Below, piece by piece: positions 43,933-53,291 of a DNA stretch of 64,000 nucleotides. The notes beneath the pieces were generated by a model. It was not told the DNA's origin, made no database searches, and saw nothing but the letters and a program-made list of their open reading frames with translations. The position numbers and the translations under genes are program-made. The stretch spans positions 682,001 to 746,000 of the forward strand of contig NZ_CP114598.1 of NCBI RefSeq assembly GCF_030848305.1. The letters run 5' to 3'. How positions within the stretch are numbered: position 1 is the first letter of the stretch; every line of letters starts with the position of its first letter. Origin of the DNA: Akkermansia muciniphila (lineage in GTDB: Bacteria > Verrucomicrobiota > Verrucomicrobiia > Verrucomicrobiales > Akkermansiaceae).

Positions 43933-45774
43933 TTATTCCGCCGTTTTTTCTTCCTCCTTCTCCTGCTGCATGTAAGGCAGAAGCTGTTCATAAGCAGCCC
44001 TGCCCAGGTAGCGCTTGATGGAACGCTCCGGCGTTTTGAAAATGTCCACCAGAATCAGGCAGTCCAGCACGTCGCCAAAATGCTTATCCACGCTGAAGGA
44101 AAGAATTTTGCCGTTCAATTTCAAATATTGGCGGAGCAATACGGGAATGCCCCTGCCGTCTTCCTCTATATCAGCCACCAACTGGGACAGGCCCTGGGCA
44201 TCTGCCAGACCCAGAGGGAGGATGCATGATTCCGACCTCTTCAGGTCCGCTTTGCGGGGCGGATTGTAGGCTTTTACCTCATGCACCAGCACGGGCTCCA
44301 TTTCATGCGCCTTCAGATAGGAGACGATAAGGGCCCGGGAAAGGTTGGTGTAATCACGGGAAATGCTGACCGTGCCGAACAGGTAGCGGTAATGGTGGTT
44401 GCGGGCCATGAACTGGCCGATTCCCTCCCAAATAAAACCAAGCGCCAGAGGCCTTTTCTGATATTCCGGGACAATGAAGGCTCGCCCCATCTCCAGAGAA
44501 CGGCCCAAGACCCGCAAGGCGGCGGGGGAAAAGGAAAAGTATTCCCCGTTGTACAGCCCTTTCACACCGTAGCGGGCGAGGATTTTGTCCGTTTCCCCCA
44601 TACGGTAGGCGCCTACGATTTTCCGGTGCGTTCTGTCCCACAGGAACAGGTGCTTGTAATGGTTGTCGTACGTATCCAGGTCGCACGCCTTGCCGGAACC
44701 TTCCCCTACCTGGCGGAAGGTATATTCCCGCAAACGCCCTATTTCAATAAGGATATTGGGGATTTGCAGGGCATCCGCCACGTACACGTCCCAATCTCCA
44801 TTTTCCTGGCGGGCATGCAGGCACTCCGGGGGCAGCGCGTCAATTTCCGCCTGCATATCCTGCACGGAAACAGGGGAGATCAGCGCGGCCATCTTTGCCT
44901 TCCGGTCTTTTTTGTGCACATGGGGGCGGCGGCTCTTTTCATAACTCTTGCCCAGCAGGTAAGTGCGCAGGCGGAGATGGGAGACCATAGCTTCATCGGA
45001 ATCATACTGCCCAAGCTGGCTGAACGGAATGGGCTTGCCCACCACGATGCGGTGCGTCCGGCGGCCGTCGCGCCCCACTTCCCGGGGAAGGAACGCTACG
45101 CGCGCCTTGCGGTTAATCAGGGAAATTCCCTGGAACAAAAGGCTGTTGCGGCCCGGAAAATATACGGGCACCACCGTCGCTTTCGTCATCCGGATAATGG
45201 CGCCGATATTCGCGTTCCAGGGGTCGTCCGTCACCCTCTTGTGGGTCAGGGAAAAACTGGAAGCCGTGCCGGCGGGGAAAATGCCCAGCACGCCGCCCTT
45301 CCGCAGCCAGGAAATCATCTTGCGCATGCCGGAAAGGTTCTTGCGTTTGGCGTTCTCATCCTCATACACATCCACTTTGATGAGCCAGGGATCCAGTTCC
45401 CGGCACAGGGAAAGCTGCTCATTGGCCAAAATACGGACGTCTTCCCTCACGCGGGTCAGCAGCTCCCCGAACATGATGCCGTCCGACAAGCCGTGCGGAT
45501 GATTGGCGACGACGACGACAGGCCCTTTCTTAGGGATATTTTCCAGATCCCCCGGACGCAGCTGCAACTTCAGATTCAAGTACCTGGAAGCAAGCTGAAA
45601 GAAATTTTCCTGAGAACCGGATTCCTTGTCGCGCACGATCTTGTCGTACGCCTTGTTCAGGCGTTCCAGGCCCAGCAGCTTTTCGGCGGACGCGGCCACC
45701 AGGGCAGGCAGACGCGTATTCTCGTCCAAAATGTCTCTGATATCCACCATTTTCGGGTGTTTGAGCTGGGCCAT
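43933..45774 (-). CDS. Bifunctional acyltransferase, OlsF/glycine-lipid synthase-like
   Basis: A 613-residue fusion. Residues about 80-285 are a PlsC-type acyltransferase: VVVVANHPHGLSDG (NHx4D-like), FPAGTASSF (motif III-like) and VPVYFPGRN. Residues about 330-520 are an N-acyltransferase of the OlsB/GNAT hemolysin-like type: EIGRLREYTFRQVGEGSG, DLDTYDNHYKHLFLWD, and EMGRAFIVPEYQK, the OlsB hallmark. The same order occurs in OlsF and in GlsB/A-related systems, so it may make ornithine- or glycine-containing lipids. Substrate is inference. It is transcribed away from cmk. Confidence 0.85.
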   Translation of the reverse strand: MAQLKHPKMVDIRDILDENTRLPALVAASAEKLLGLERLNKAYDKIVRDKESGSQENFFQLASRYLNLKLQLRPGDLENIPKKGPVVVVANHPHGLSDGIMFGELLTRVREDVRILANEQLSLCRELDPWLIKVDVYEDENAKRKNLSGMRKMISWLRKGGVLGIFPAGTASSFSLTHKRVTDDPWNANIGAIIRMTKATVVPVYFPGRNSLLFQGISLINRKARVAFLPREVGRDGRRTHRIVVGKPIPFSQLGQYDSDEAMVSHLRLRTYLLGKSYEKSRRPHVHKKDRKAKMAALISPVSVQDMQAEIDALPPECLHARQENGDWDVYVADALQIPNILIEIGRLREYTFRQVGEGSGKACDLDTYDNHYKHLFLWDRTHRKIVGAYRMGETDKILARYGVKGLYNGEYFSFSPAALRVLGRSLEMGRAFIVPEYQKRPLALGFIWEGIGQFMARNHHYRYLFGTVSISRDYTNLSRALIVSYLKAHEMEPVLVHEVKAYNPPRKADLKRSESCILPLGLADAQGLSQLVADIEEDGRGIPVLLRQYLKLNGKILSFSVDKHFGDVLDCLILVDIFKTPERSIKRYLGRAAYEQLLPYMQQEKEEEKTAE

Positions 45775-45842
45775 GCCCCGCTGTATAACGGATTTACAGG
45801 AAAAAGTGAAACTCTTTTTGCAACGCCCTCCGGAACGCAGTC

Positions 45843-45871
45843 TTGATTTCCAAGGGACGCAAAGCTATAAT
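45843..45871 (+). promoter_or_regulatory. Promoter for cmk-plsC-recF
   Basis: TTGATT at 45843-45848, exactly 17 bp, and a perfect TATAAT at 45866-45871; leader to the cmk ATG about 35 nt. Confidence 0.65.
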
Positions 45872-45912
45872 CCAAGCGGCTTTAGCCCCCATTTCCAACT
45901 CAGAAGACACTC

Positions 45913-46554
45913 ATGCATCCAGCCATCGCCATTGACGGTCCCGCCGCCTCCGGAAAATCTACCGTCGCCAAGCTTATCGCGGACCGCCTCGGTTATACGT
46001 TCATCAACACCGGGGCCATGTACCGGGCCGTCACCTGGTACATGCTGGAACAGGGCATCAACCCCGCGGATACGGCGGCCGTGCTGGAATCCCTGCCGTC
46101 CGTGCCCCTCTCTTTCGGCAAGGACGGCAGCCGGTCCGTAGTTCTGTGCGGGCAGCGCGTGCTGGGAGAAGAACTCACAAAACAGCAGGTCAACGACCAC
46201 GTTTCCACCATCGCGGCCATTCCGGAAGTGCGCGCCCTGCTGGTGGAACGGCAGCGGGAATACAACCGCCGGGAACCTGTCGTGATGGAAGGCAGGGACA
46301 TAGGCACCGTGGTTTTTCCGGATACGCCGTTCAAGTACTTCGTCACCGCCTCCGAGGAAGTGAGGGCCGCGCGCCGCGCCGCAGAAGGCCTGACGGACTC
46401 CATCGCGGAACGGGACCGCAAGGACTCCTCCCGCGCTACCGCCCCGCTGGCGCAGGCGCCGGACGCTCTGCTGGTGGATACGTCAGACATGACGATTGAC
46501 CAGGTCGTCCGTTTCATCACCGACAACATCCAACAAAAACTCTCCTCCAGATGA
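45913..46554 (+). CDS. cmk: Cytidylate kinase
   Basis: Transfers phosphate from ATP to CMP/dCMP. The 213 residues have the P-loop AIDGPAASGKSTVAK, NTGAMYRAVTWY, the VMEGRDIGTVVFPD motif and the lid segment AERDRKDSSR. The C-terminal ALLVDTSDMTIDQVV is a family feature. It has a good promoter. Its stop overlaps the plsC start by four bases (ATGA), so the two are translationally coupled, an arrangement often seen with cmk and acyltransferase genes. Confidence 0.97.
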   Translation: MHPAIAIDGPAASGKSTVAKLIADRLGYTFINTGAMYRAVTWYMLEQGINPADTAAVLESLPSVPLSFGKDGSRSVVLCGQRVLGEELTKQQVNDHVSTIAAIPEVRALLVERQREYNRREPVVMEGRDIGTVVFPDTPFKYFVTASEEVRAARRAAEGLTDSIAERDRKDSSRATAPLAQAPDALLVDTSDMTIDQVVRFITDNIQQKLSSR

Positions 46555-47162
46555 ACTCTTTCTACTGGGTTTTCTACACGCTCTTCAAAAGCATTTCCAA
46601 AGCTTTCTTCTCCTGGAAAGTCGTCAACCGGGAAAAACTCATCGAAGACGGCCCCGTGCTCATCGTCAGCAATCACCAGAGCTTTCTGGACCCGCCCATG
46701 CTGGGCATTTCTTATGAGGACGGCATCTATTTTTTCGCACGCAAGACGCTGTTCCAGGGTATTTTCAAATGGTCCCTCCCCCTCTGCCAGGCTATCCCCA
46801 TTGACCAGGAAAACCCGGATGCCGCCAGCCTCAAGCACGTGATACGCCTGCTGAAATCCGGCAAGCGCGTACTTGTGTTTCCGGAAGGCTCCCGCACGCC
46901 GGATGGTGAAATCCATGACGGCATGGGGGGAATCGGCCTCATCCTGAGCAAAACGAAAGTTCCCGTGCAGCCCCTGCGCATCAGCGGCGCGTATGAAGCA
47001 TTTCCCATCGGCGCCCGGTTTCCCAAACTCCGTCCCGTCACGGTCACGGTGGGAGACCCCATCCCTTTCACGCCGGCGGAACTCAACGCCAGAGGAAAAG
47101 ATGCGTACCAGCACCTGACGGACAGAATCATGGACGCCATCCGCTCCCTTCCTGCGGAATAA
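46551..47162 (+). CDS. plsC: 1-acylglycerol-3-phosphate acyltransferase
   Basis: A 203-residue membrane-associated PlsC making phosphatidate. Motif I is NHQSFLDPP, followed by FARKTLF, the EGSRT motif in VFPEGSRTPDGE, and PVQPLRISG near the end. Overlaps cmk by four bases and precedes recF by 16 bases, so cmk-plsC-recF reads as one unit. Catalysis and domain are standard; acyl-chain preference cannot be read. Confidence 0.93.
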   Translation: MNSFYWVFYTLFKSISKAFFSWKVVNREKLIEDGPVLIVSNHQSFLDPPMLGISYEDGIYFFARKTLFQGIFKWSLPLCQAIPIDQENPDAASLKHVIRLLKSGKRVLVFPEGSRTPDGEIHDGMGGIGLILSKTKVPVQPLRISGAYEAFPIGARFPKLRPVTVTVGDPIPFTPAELNARGKDAYQHLTDRIMDAIRSLPAE

Positions 47163-47178
47163 CCCCTTTCCCAGCCCC

Positions 47179-48234
47179 ATGATCTCCAGGCTGAAATTAA
47201 TGGACTTCCGTTGCTACGGAAGCTTCTCCTGGCAGATCCCGCAGCAGGGGGCTATCATCCTGGGAGACAACGCCCGGGGAAAAACCAGCCTGCTGGAAGC
47301 CGTTTGCTTCCTGCTGCGCCTGCAATCCCCGCGCACGGCCCGGACCGGGCCGCTGGCCTCCCACGGAAAACAATCCTTCGGCATCCGCGGAGAGCTTCCG
47401 GGACAAATCCGGCGCATCCTGTGGGCGCCGAACGCCCCGGACCTCCGCGTCAACGGAGAGCCCCGCAAAGACCAGCGCAGCTACCTGGCGGACAGCTATC
47501 CCGTGGTATGGATGGGGAATGACGACCTTTCCCTGGTGCAGGCCGGCGCGGATGCCCGCCGGAAATACATGGACTTTCTGGGCAGCCAGTGGCACCCAGG
47601 CTACAGACTGGCCCTGTTCAGCTACCGCCGGGCGCTGAAAACGCGCAATTACCTGCTCAAGCACAGGCACCGGGACAAACTCCAGCTGGACGCCTACACG
47701 CGCCAGCTGGCCCTGCACGGCACGGAACTGAGAAACCTGCGCGCCCATCTGCTGGCGCTCTTGGCGCCCCATATCGCCCTGGCCTACCGCAATATCGGCG
47801 GAAGGCAGGAACAGGTCTCCATCGCTTACCGCGCCTCGGAGGAAGGAGACCTGTATGAACGGCTGTGCGCCTCCATGGACCGGGACATCCGGTACGGGCA
47901 AACCCAGAACGGCCCCCACCGGGATGACCTGGACATCACGCTGAACGGAAGAAACGCCGCTCAATTCGCCTCCGAAGGGCAGCAGCGCACCACCGCCATC
48001 TCCATGAAGCTGGCGCAGTCTTCCCTTCTGACGGAAGAAACGGGACATACGCCCATCCATCTGATTGACGATGTCTTCGGGGAGCTGGACCCCACGCGCC
48101 GGATAGCCTTTCTGCAGTCGCTTCCAGCGGACGCGCAGAGCCTCATCACCACCACCCATCTGGACTGGCTGCACGATGCTCCTTGCCCCCTGCCAGCCTT
48201 CCGGCTGGAGAATGGAACACTTGTCCCCCTCTGA
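47179..48234 (+). CDS. recF: DNA recombination mediator RecF
   Basis: A 351-residue ABC-type ATPase that loads RecA at gaps. MISRLKLMDFRCYGSF matches the RecF N-terminus; the P-loop GDNARGKTSLLEAV has Arg-Gly where GxNGxGKT is typical; the ABC signature is SEGQQRTTAI, and the Walker B is HLIDDVFGELD. The lack of dnaA-dnaN-gyrB neighbours shows recF has moved from the origin cluster; instead it sits after plsC. Confidence 0.9.
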   Translation: MISRLKLMDFRCYGSFSWQIPQQGAIILGDNARGKTSLLEAVCFLLRLQSPRTARTGPLASHGKQSFGIRGELPGQIRRILWAPNAPDLRVNGEPRKDQRSYLADSYPVVWMGNDDLSLVQAGADARRKYMDFLGSQWHPGYRLALFSYRRALKTRNYLLKHRHRDKLQLDAYTRQLALHGTELRNLRAHLLALLAPHIALAYRNIGGRQEQVSIAYRASEEGDLYERLCASMDRDIRYGQTQNGPHRDDLDITLNGRNAAQFASEGQQRTTAISMKLAQSSLLTEETGHTPIHLIDDVFGELDPTRRIAFLQSLPADAQSLITTTHLDWLHDAPCPLPAFRLENGTLVPL

Positions 48235-48288
48235 AAAAGCGCGGACAGGAACAATGAACAGGCGTCCGCATGCGGCATTTCCAGGGCG

Positions 48289-48795
48289 CTATTCCTTCAC
48301 CCATACATTCAGGATTTCCACAATATACATCTTATGGAAATCCCCGGCGGCATACCACTCCGGCACAATGGTTTTATCCAGAAAAGCTTCCGGATTGAGA
48401 GGCTCCGCGTACAGCTTGCGGCACTCCAGCACCAGGCGCGCTTCCGTAAAACTTACATTTCCGTTCTCCGTCACATATGGCGTCAGGCCGGAGGCGGCCA
48501 CCTTGTCCGTATCCCGTCCGCTCGTTGTTCCGCACACGGTCAAAGCCTTATGGTACTCATGGCTGAAAAAGGAAAGCGTCAGTTCGTCCCCGGCCTCAAT
48601 AAAACGGAAAGTATGGCGCTGGGGGCGGATAACTACAAACGCCACGGGCTTCTTCCACATGAACCCCAACCCGCCCCAGCTGGCCGTCATCATGTTGAAA
48701 TGCTCCGGGGAACCCGCCGTCACCAGCATCCAGTCGTCCCCAATCAATTGTACGGCATTATCCTGAATCTCTTTTGGTTCAATCTTCTTCATCAT
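48289..48795 (-). CDS. Flavin reductase-like domain protein
   Basis: A 168-residue FMN-binding split-barrel protein. WMLVTAGSPEHFNMMTASWGGLGFMW and the KPVAFVVIRPQRHTFRFIE region fit the flavin reductase family (NTAB/HpaC-like or YwrF-type), and FSHEYHKALTVCGTTSGRD binds the flavin or cofactor. Start chosen at the ATG pair (48795); the long upstream frame overlaps rnc and is not coding. The partner oxygenase, if any, is not in the window. Confidence 0.85.
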   Translation of the reverse strand: MMKKIEPKEIQDNAVQLIGDDWMLVTAGSPEHFNMMTASWGGLGFMWKKPVAFVVIRPQRHTFRFIEAGDELTLSFFSHEYHKALTVCGTTSGRDTDKVAASGLTPYVTENGNVSFTEARLVLECRKLYAEPLNPEAFLDKTIVPEWYAAGDFHKMYIVEILNVWVKE

Positions 48796-48954
48796 CGTCT
48801 CCAACGTTCGTTCACAACCTATCCTACACCCCTCCGTCCATATGTCAAAGCTGTGGAGCGGCCGGGATGACGCGGGAAGGCAATCTCCCGCCCCGCCGGG
48901 AGCGCCCTCCGTTTGGAGTTGCATTTCCTCAACGGCGGCCCTAGCATTTCCGGG

Positions 48955-49650
48955 ATGAACCACACCGCGCTGGAAGACAAGCTGGGTTACCGTTTCAACA
49001 ATCCGGATCTGCTCGTTCAGGCCCTTACCCACCCCAGCACGGACAGCAGGCCGGAAACGCGCCGGGCGTATGAACGGCTGGAATTCCTGGGAGACGCCAT
49101 TCTGCAGCTGGCCGTCACACAGTACCTTTACCACCACATGCCCCAATCCCCGGAAGGGGAACTGACCCAGCTGCGCGCCCGAACCGTCAGCCGCGCCAAT
49201 CTGGGTAAATACGGCTTTATCCTGGGGCTGGACAAATACATTGCCCTGGGGAAGGGGGAGGAACGGGCCGGCGGACGAGGCAAAAATTCCATCATCGCCA
49301 ACACATTTGAATCCGTCTTCGGAGCCATGTCCCTGGATTCCGACTATGAAACGGCCAAGGCCGTGGCCCTGCGCGTCCTCCATGAAGCTCTGGATTCCGC
49401 GGCCAGCCATCCCAAGGAAATCAACCCCAAAGGGGAACTCCAAGCCATTCTTCAGGACATCCTGCCCGAAACTCCTTCCTATAAGACGGAAGAAAAAGGG
49501 CCGAGAGACGCTGAAAACCGTTTTGAATCCCGCGTTTTCTGGCATGGTCACGCCATTGGCGCCGGTTCCGGGGCCAGCAAGAGAAAGGCGGAGGTAGCCG
49601 CCGCCGCAGACGCCCTGGCCGCCAGGGCATGGCTCCGCATGACCTTGTAA
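48955..49650 (+). CDS. rnc: Ribonuclease III
   Basis: Cleaves double-stranded RNA in rRNA and mRNA processing. The 231 residues contain the RNase III signature ERLEFLGDAILQLAV, ANTFESVFGAM with the second metal-binding acidic site, and a C-terminal double-stranded RNA-binding domain (NPKGELQAILQDI..., ASKRKAEVAAAADAL). The ATG at 48955 opens the typical YRFNNPDLLVQALTH helix; the upstream frame is discarded. Confidence 0.95.
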   Translation: MNHTALEDKLGYRFNNPDLLVQALTHPSTDSRPETRRAYERLEFLGDAILQLAVTQYLYHHMPQSPEGELTQLRARTVSRANLGKYGFILGLDKYIALGKGEERAGGRGKNSIIANTFESVFGAMSLDSDYETAKAVALRVLHEALDSAASHPKEINPKGELQAILQDILPETPSYKTEEKGPRDAENRFESRVFWHGHAIGAGSGASKRKAEVAAAADALAARAWLRMTL

Positions 49651-49793
49651 CCGCCAAAGGAGGACGGGTGTCTATTTTGTCACCCTTAAGCCTTGGACAC
49701 TCCTGCGGCTGGTTTGATAGACAGAAGCCGTCTCCGCGAGAAAGAACCTTCCCCGGAAGAACTTTCCACAGACAAACCAGCCATGGAAAACCA

Positions 49794-51125
49794 ATGAAGA
49801 CCTATACTCTCCCCGTCATCGGCATCATGACTTTCGGAGCCTCCGCCTTTGCCGCGGCCGCGTCCTCTACAGGAAACGCTCTGCCGACCCGCGGCAGCTT
49901 TTCCACCTGCAAATGGCTCGGCGACCGTTTCAAGTGGTTCAACGCGGAACGGGATCATAAAAATCCCTACATCCAGGAATTCAACGTTTCCCTCCGCATG
50001 CAGTACGGCCTGGACTGGATTGACCCGAACGGCGAAGACCGCGTGATGGGCGAAAAGGAAGGCAACGGCCGCCGCTTCAACGATGAATGGCGCCGCTTCC
50101 GCGCCGGGTTCAACATGAAGTTCCTGAATAACTTCAAACTCAACAACGTCTGGAACATCGGCGGCATGGACGGCCTGGAAAGCTACAATGCGAAAGCCAA
50201 CACATGGAACGCCTCCGACCAGACCTGCTCCCTTTACGAATTGAATCTAGAATACAACGGAGGCCCCGTCACCTATGCCATCGGCAAAATAAAGCCGCGC
50301 ATCACCGGGGAATACCGAACGTCCTCCTCCGCCATTCTGACCATGGAACGTTCCATGCTGGTCAACCAGCTCCGCCCGGAAACCAATTACGGACTCCAGG
50401 TGAACAATTCCGACAAAAAGGACAAACTCGGCTGGGCCGCAGGCGTCTGGCTGAACGGCAACGGAAGCGCCGGGACCGGCACGTCCAACAACCGCATTGA
50501 ACCCGCTTTCAACTCCCGGGACAACTGCTTCATCACCGGCACGCTGAGCTATGACACGTCCAACGGCGTTTTCCTGAAGAAAAGCCGTCTGTGGCTGGAT
50601 TACGCCCACAATTTCACCAAGTGGGGGAACGACGCCCAAAACAAGGCGTATGAAAAACTGACCGGCTACGGCTTCAAATCCAAATACCAGGGCACCGGAG
50701 CCAGGGACGTGGTAGCCCTGACATGGGAAGGCTCCCAGGGGAATTTCTCCCTGATGACCGAAGTCATGGCCGGCTTCAACGTCATCGGCATGAAGGCGGG
50801 GGCTGAAAACGTCTTCGGCATGACCGTCATGCCGTCCTACAAGTTCACCCCCCACTGGGAAGGAGTGGTCCGCTACCAGATGGCGGCGGGCAGCAACGCC
50901 GTAAAATGGGAAAAACGCTATACGCAGAACTCCACTTATTCCGGCACCTCCGACTGCATGCAGGCCCTGTACCTGGGCGTCAACTACTACATTTTCGAAT
51001 GCAGCCCGAACATGGCCAAGATCATGGCGGGCATCGAATACGCCCATTCCAACGGCACGGATGCCAGCCGGCAAAAAGGCTTTACCGGATGGAGCTACAA
51101 CATCGCCTTCCGCACCAACTTCTAA
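49794..51125 (+). CDS. Outer-membrane porin-like protein
   Basis: A 443-residue protein with a signal peptide (TYTLPVIGIMTFGASAFAAAA). The mature part is an aromatic- and Gly/Asn-rich beta-barrel with alternating polar-hydrophobic strands (FNVSLRMQYGLDWID, LWLDYAHNF, VVALTWEGSQGNFSLMTEVMAGFNVIG) and ends in an aromatic residue after IAFRTNF, as outer-membrane proteins do. It resembles the phosphate-selective porin O/P type. Substrate not known. The ATG at 49794 begins the signal peptide; the longer frame upstream starts within rnc. Confidence 0.8.
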   Translation: MKTYTLPVIGIMTFGASAFAAAASSTGNALPTRGSFSTCKWLGDRFKWFNAERDHKNPYIQEFNVSLRMQYGLDWIDPNGEDRVMGEKEGNGRRFNDEWRRFRAGFNMKFLNNFKLNNVWNIGGMDGLESYNAKANTWNASDQTCSLYELNLEYNGGPVTYAIGKIKPRITGEYRTSSSAILTMERSMLVNQLRPETNYGLQVNNSDKKDKLGWAAGVWLNGNGSAGTGTSNNRIEPAFNSRDNCFITGTLSYDTSNGVFLKKSRLWLDYAHNFTKWGNDAQNKAYEKLTGYGFKSKYQGTGARDVVALTWEGSQGNFSLMTEVMAGFNVIGMKAGAENVFGMTVMPSYKFTPHWEGVVRYQMAAGSNAVKWEKRYTQNSTYSGTSDCMQALYLGVNYYIFECSPNMAKIMAGIEYAHSNGTDASRQKGFTGWSYNIAFRTNF

Positions 51126-51217
51126 GAAAGTGAGGCACGAGACCGCATATTAGGTTTCACGGGCAGGATAAACGACATGGAGTAAAATCCGCTTCATCCC
51201 GCCTTTTTTCCTGAAAA

Positions 51218-51520
51218 TCACAACCGGATATCCGGTAACGCTTTCGATTTCAAAGAAATCAGCTTGGGCAGGGCCGTGTATTCACGGCCTTTTTTCATCA
51301 GGCCGCCGGCGCTCACCAGATTCTGGAGTTTTTCGTAAATCCTCAGCCTCAGGATTTCCTCCCCGCCCAGGGACATGTGCTTTTCCTTCATCACGACAAC
51401 GGCACGCTGAAAAATGTCATTGAATTCCAGCATGCCCGCTTCATGAAGAATGAGAATAAGCTCATCAGTCACCAAATCCGGTGTCTTGCGCGAGGAATGT
51501 GATTTCCTATCCTCCAGCAT
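51218..51520 (-). CDS. Small winged-helix-like protein of unknown function
   Basis: A 100-residue protein. The pattern VTDELILILHEAGMLEFNDIFQRAVVVM...EEILRLRIYEKLQNLVSAGGLMKKGREYTAL alternates helices and ends with the Gly-Leu/Lys-Lys wing of a winged helix, similar to small transcriptional or pseudo-regulator domains. No clear family. A dyad (51522-51539) lies within 20 bases upstream of its ATG. Length and regular helix pattern support it; annotation remains hypothetical. Confidence 0.6.
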   Translation of the reverse strand: MLEDRKSHSSRKTPDLVTDELILILHEAGMLEFNDIFQRAVVVMKEKHMSLGGEEILRLRIYEKLQNLVSAGGLMKKGREYTALPKLISLKSKALPDIRL

Positions 51521-51521
51521 G

Positions 51522-51539
51522 ATGATAGGACATTATCAT
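51522..51539. promoter_or_regulatory. Dyad upstream of the winged-helix-like gene
   Basis: ATGATA, six bases, TATCAT: perfect 6-bp arms immediately before the ATG of the minus-strand gene. It could bind the gene product or an mRNA-binding factor; short arms leave a real chance of coincidence. Confidence 0.3.
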
Positions 51540-51780
51540 GACACACTTCCAGCCGTCAAGTTGATAAAATCTGCGTCATTTCCCGCCGGCATATGGCTCC
51601 AAGAGCATCCAAGGCGGCTGGCCCGATCAGAGATGAAGCCCTGCTCCGGAAACCGGAAACGAGCTGCCGCCTCTCCTCACGGGAGGATTGCTTATCCGGA
51701 GGAGGAAATTTTTCTGCAAGAAAAGGGAGAGGGGAGCTCGTATTATCTGCAGTCCGGGCAATACGGAGCCTGTTGCAGAT

Positions 51781-52542
51781 ATGAAAGGAAATAAATGCTC
51801 CATTTTCAGGTTAGGTGCAGCCGTAGCTGTTTTTTTCAGCCCTTTTCCTCTGCAGGCCGGAGAATTCACATTGATGAGCTATAACGTAAAGAACGGCACC
51901 GGCATGGACGGCAGGAGGGATTATGACCGCACGGCCCGGGTAATCGCGGAGGAAAAACCGGATGTCGTGGCCCTTCAGGAGCTGGACCAGGGGACAATCA
52001 GGAGCAGCGGCAGGGATACCCTGCAAGAATTGGCCGCAAGGACAACGTTGACGGGTACCTATGCCAAGGCCATTGATTATTCAGGCGGTTCCTATGGAGT
52101 AGGCATTTTATCCAGGGAAAAGCCTCTGAGCGTCAAACGGATTCCTTTGCCCGGCAGGGAGGAGGCCCGTGTGCTGCTGATGGCCGAGTTCAGGGATTAC
52201 TGGTTTTGCGTCACGCATTTGTCCCTGACCAAGGAAGACAGCAGCGCTTCCATTGATATGATTGCCGCCCTGGCCGCAAAATGCAGCAAGCCCTTTTTTA
52301 TTGCAGGGGATTTCAATTTAACGCCGGATTCGGAGCCGATAACCCGGATGAAGAAATATTTCATCCTGCTGAGCGATCCGGCCCAAAAAACGTTTCCCGC
52401 CGGGCATCCGAAGGAATGCATTGATTACATCTGGATGTACAGGGGAAAAAAGACGGAGGCGTTCCATGTGAAGGAACGCAGGGTGATTGAAGCCCCCGCC
52501 GCCTCCGACCACCGCCCGGTTAAAGTGACGGTCAGCTATTGA
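51781..52542 (+). CDS. Exported endonuclease/exonuclease/phosphatase-family protein
   Basis: A 253-residue protein with a signal peptide (IFRLGAAVAVFFSPFPLQAGE). The EEP fold shows LMSYNVKNG with Asn, VVALQELD with catalytic Glu, THLSLTK, IAGDFNLTPDSE with catalytic Asp/Asn, and the terminal SDHRPVKV with catalytic His. It is a metal-dependent phosphodiesterase, acting on nucleic acid or a phospholipid or phosphate ester in the periplasm; substrate unknown. The ATG at 51781 starts the signal peptide. No Shine-Dalgarno sequence is visible upstream. Confidence 0.9.
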   Translation: MKGNKCSIFRLGAAVAVFFSPFPLQAGEFTLMSYNVKNGTGMDGRRDYDRTARVIAEEKPDVVALQELDQGTIRSSGRDTLQELAARTTLTGTYAKAIDYSGGSYGVGILSREKPLSVKRIPLPGREEARVLLMAEFRDYWFCVTHLSLTKEDSSASIDMIAALAAKCSKPFFIAGDFNLTPDSEPITRMKKYFILLSDPAQKTFPAGHPKECIDYIWMYRGKKTEAFHVKERRVIEAPAASDHRPVKVTVSY

Positions 52543-52560
52543 CATGATGTTTCCGGCCCG

Positions 52561-53268
52561 TCAACGGGTAGCCCGCGGGGCATTGACGCCGCCCACCAGC
52601 AGCACGATTTCCCCCTTGGGAGGGCGTTCCGCAAATTCCGCCGCCAGCCGGGAGGCCGGACCGCGATGGTAAGTTTCAAAGGTTTTTGTCAGTTCCCTAG
52701 CTACGCAGACGGGAATATCCGGATCCAGCGCCGCCAGAGCCTGCATGGTTTTGACGATGCGATGGGGGGATTCATAAAAAATACTGGTATGGGAAGCTTC
52801 CGCCGCCGTTTGGAGCACAGCGTTTTTTTTCCCGGATTTGACGGGCAGAAAGCCGCCGAAGAAGAAGGCGTCCGTAGGCAGTCCGGACCCCACCAATGCC
52901 GTCACCACGGCAGATGGCCCGGGAAGGACGGTGAAGCTTATTCCCTTTTCCTTGAGCGTCTGAATGAGACGGTAGCCCGGATCGCTCACGCCAGGCATGC
53001 CCGCATCACTGATCACGGCAAAGCTTTCCCCGCCGGCCGCGCGCGCCGCAATTTCCCCGGCGCGCGGCTGCTCATTGTGGTCATGCATGCTTATCAGCGG
53101 TTTGCGGATTTCATAATGGGAAAGCAGAAGGCCGGAATGGCGGGTGTCTTCACACGCAATGACATCCACCTTGCGCAGCACGTCCAGCGCCCGCAGGGTG
53201 ATGTCCGCCCGGTTGCCGATAGGCACCGGAACAAAATAAACGCTGTATTCCACTTCCTCCATAAGCAC
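52561..53268 (-). CDS. rsmI: 16S rRNA (cytidine-1402-2'-O)-methyltransferase
   Basis: Methylates the 2'-OH of C1402 in 16S rRNA. A 235-residue tetrapyrrole-methylase-fold enzyme: FVPVPIGNRADITLRAL, ACEDTRHSGLLLSHYEI, SDAGMPGVSDPG, LPGPSAVVTALVGSGL and YESPHRIVKT match RsmI. The last gene of the minus-strand cluster, 23 bases after lptE. Confidence 0.95.
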   Translation of the reverse strand: MLMEEVEYSVYFVPVPIGNRADITLRALDVLRKVDVIACEDTRHSGLLLSHYEIRKPLISMHDHNEQPRAGEIAARAAGGESFAVISDAGMPGVSDPGYRLIQTLKEKGISFTVLPGPSAVVTALVGSGLPTDAFFFGGFLPVKSGKKNAVLQTAAEASHTSIFYESPHRIVKTMQALAALDPDIPVCVARELTKTFETYHRGPASRLAAEFAERPPKGEIVLLVGGVNAPRATR

Positions 53269-53291
53269 AAATTTTCCTGAACCGGGCGGGG

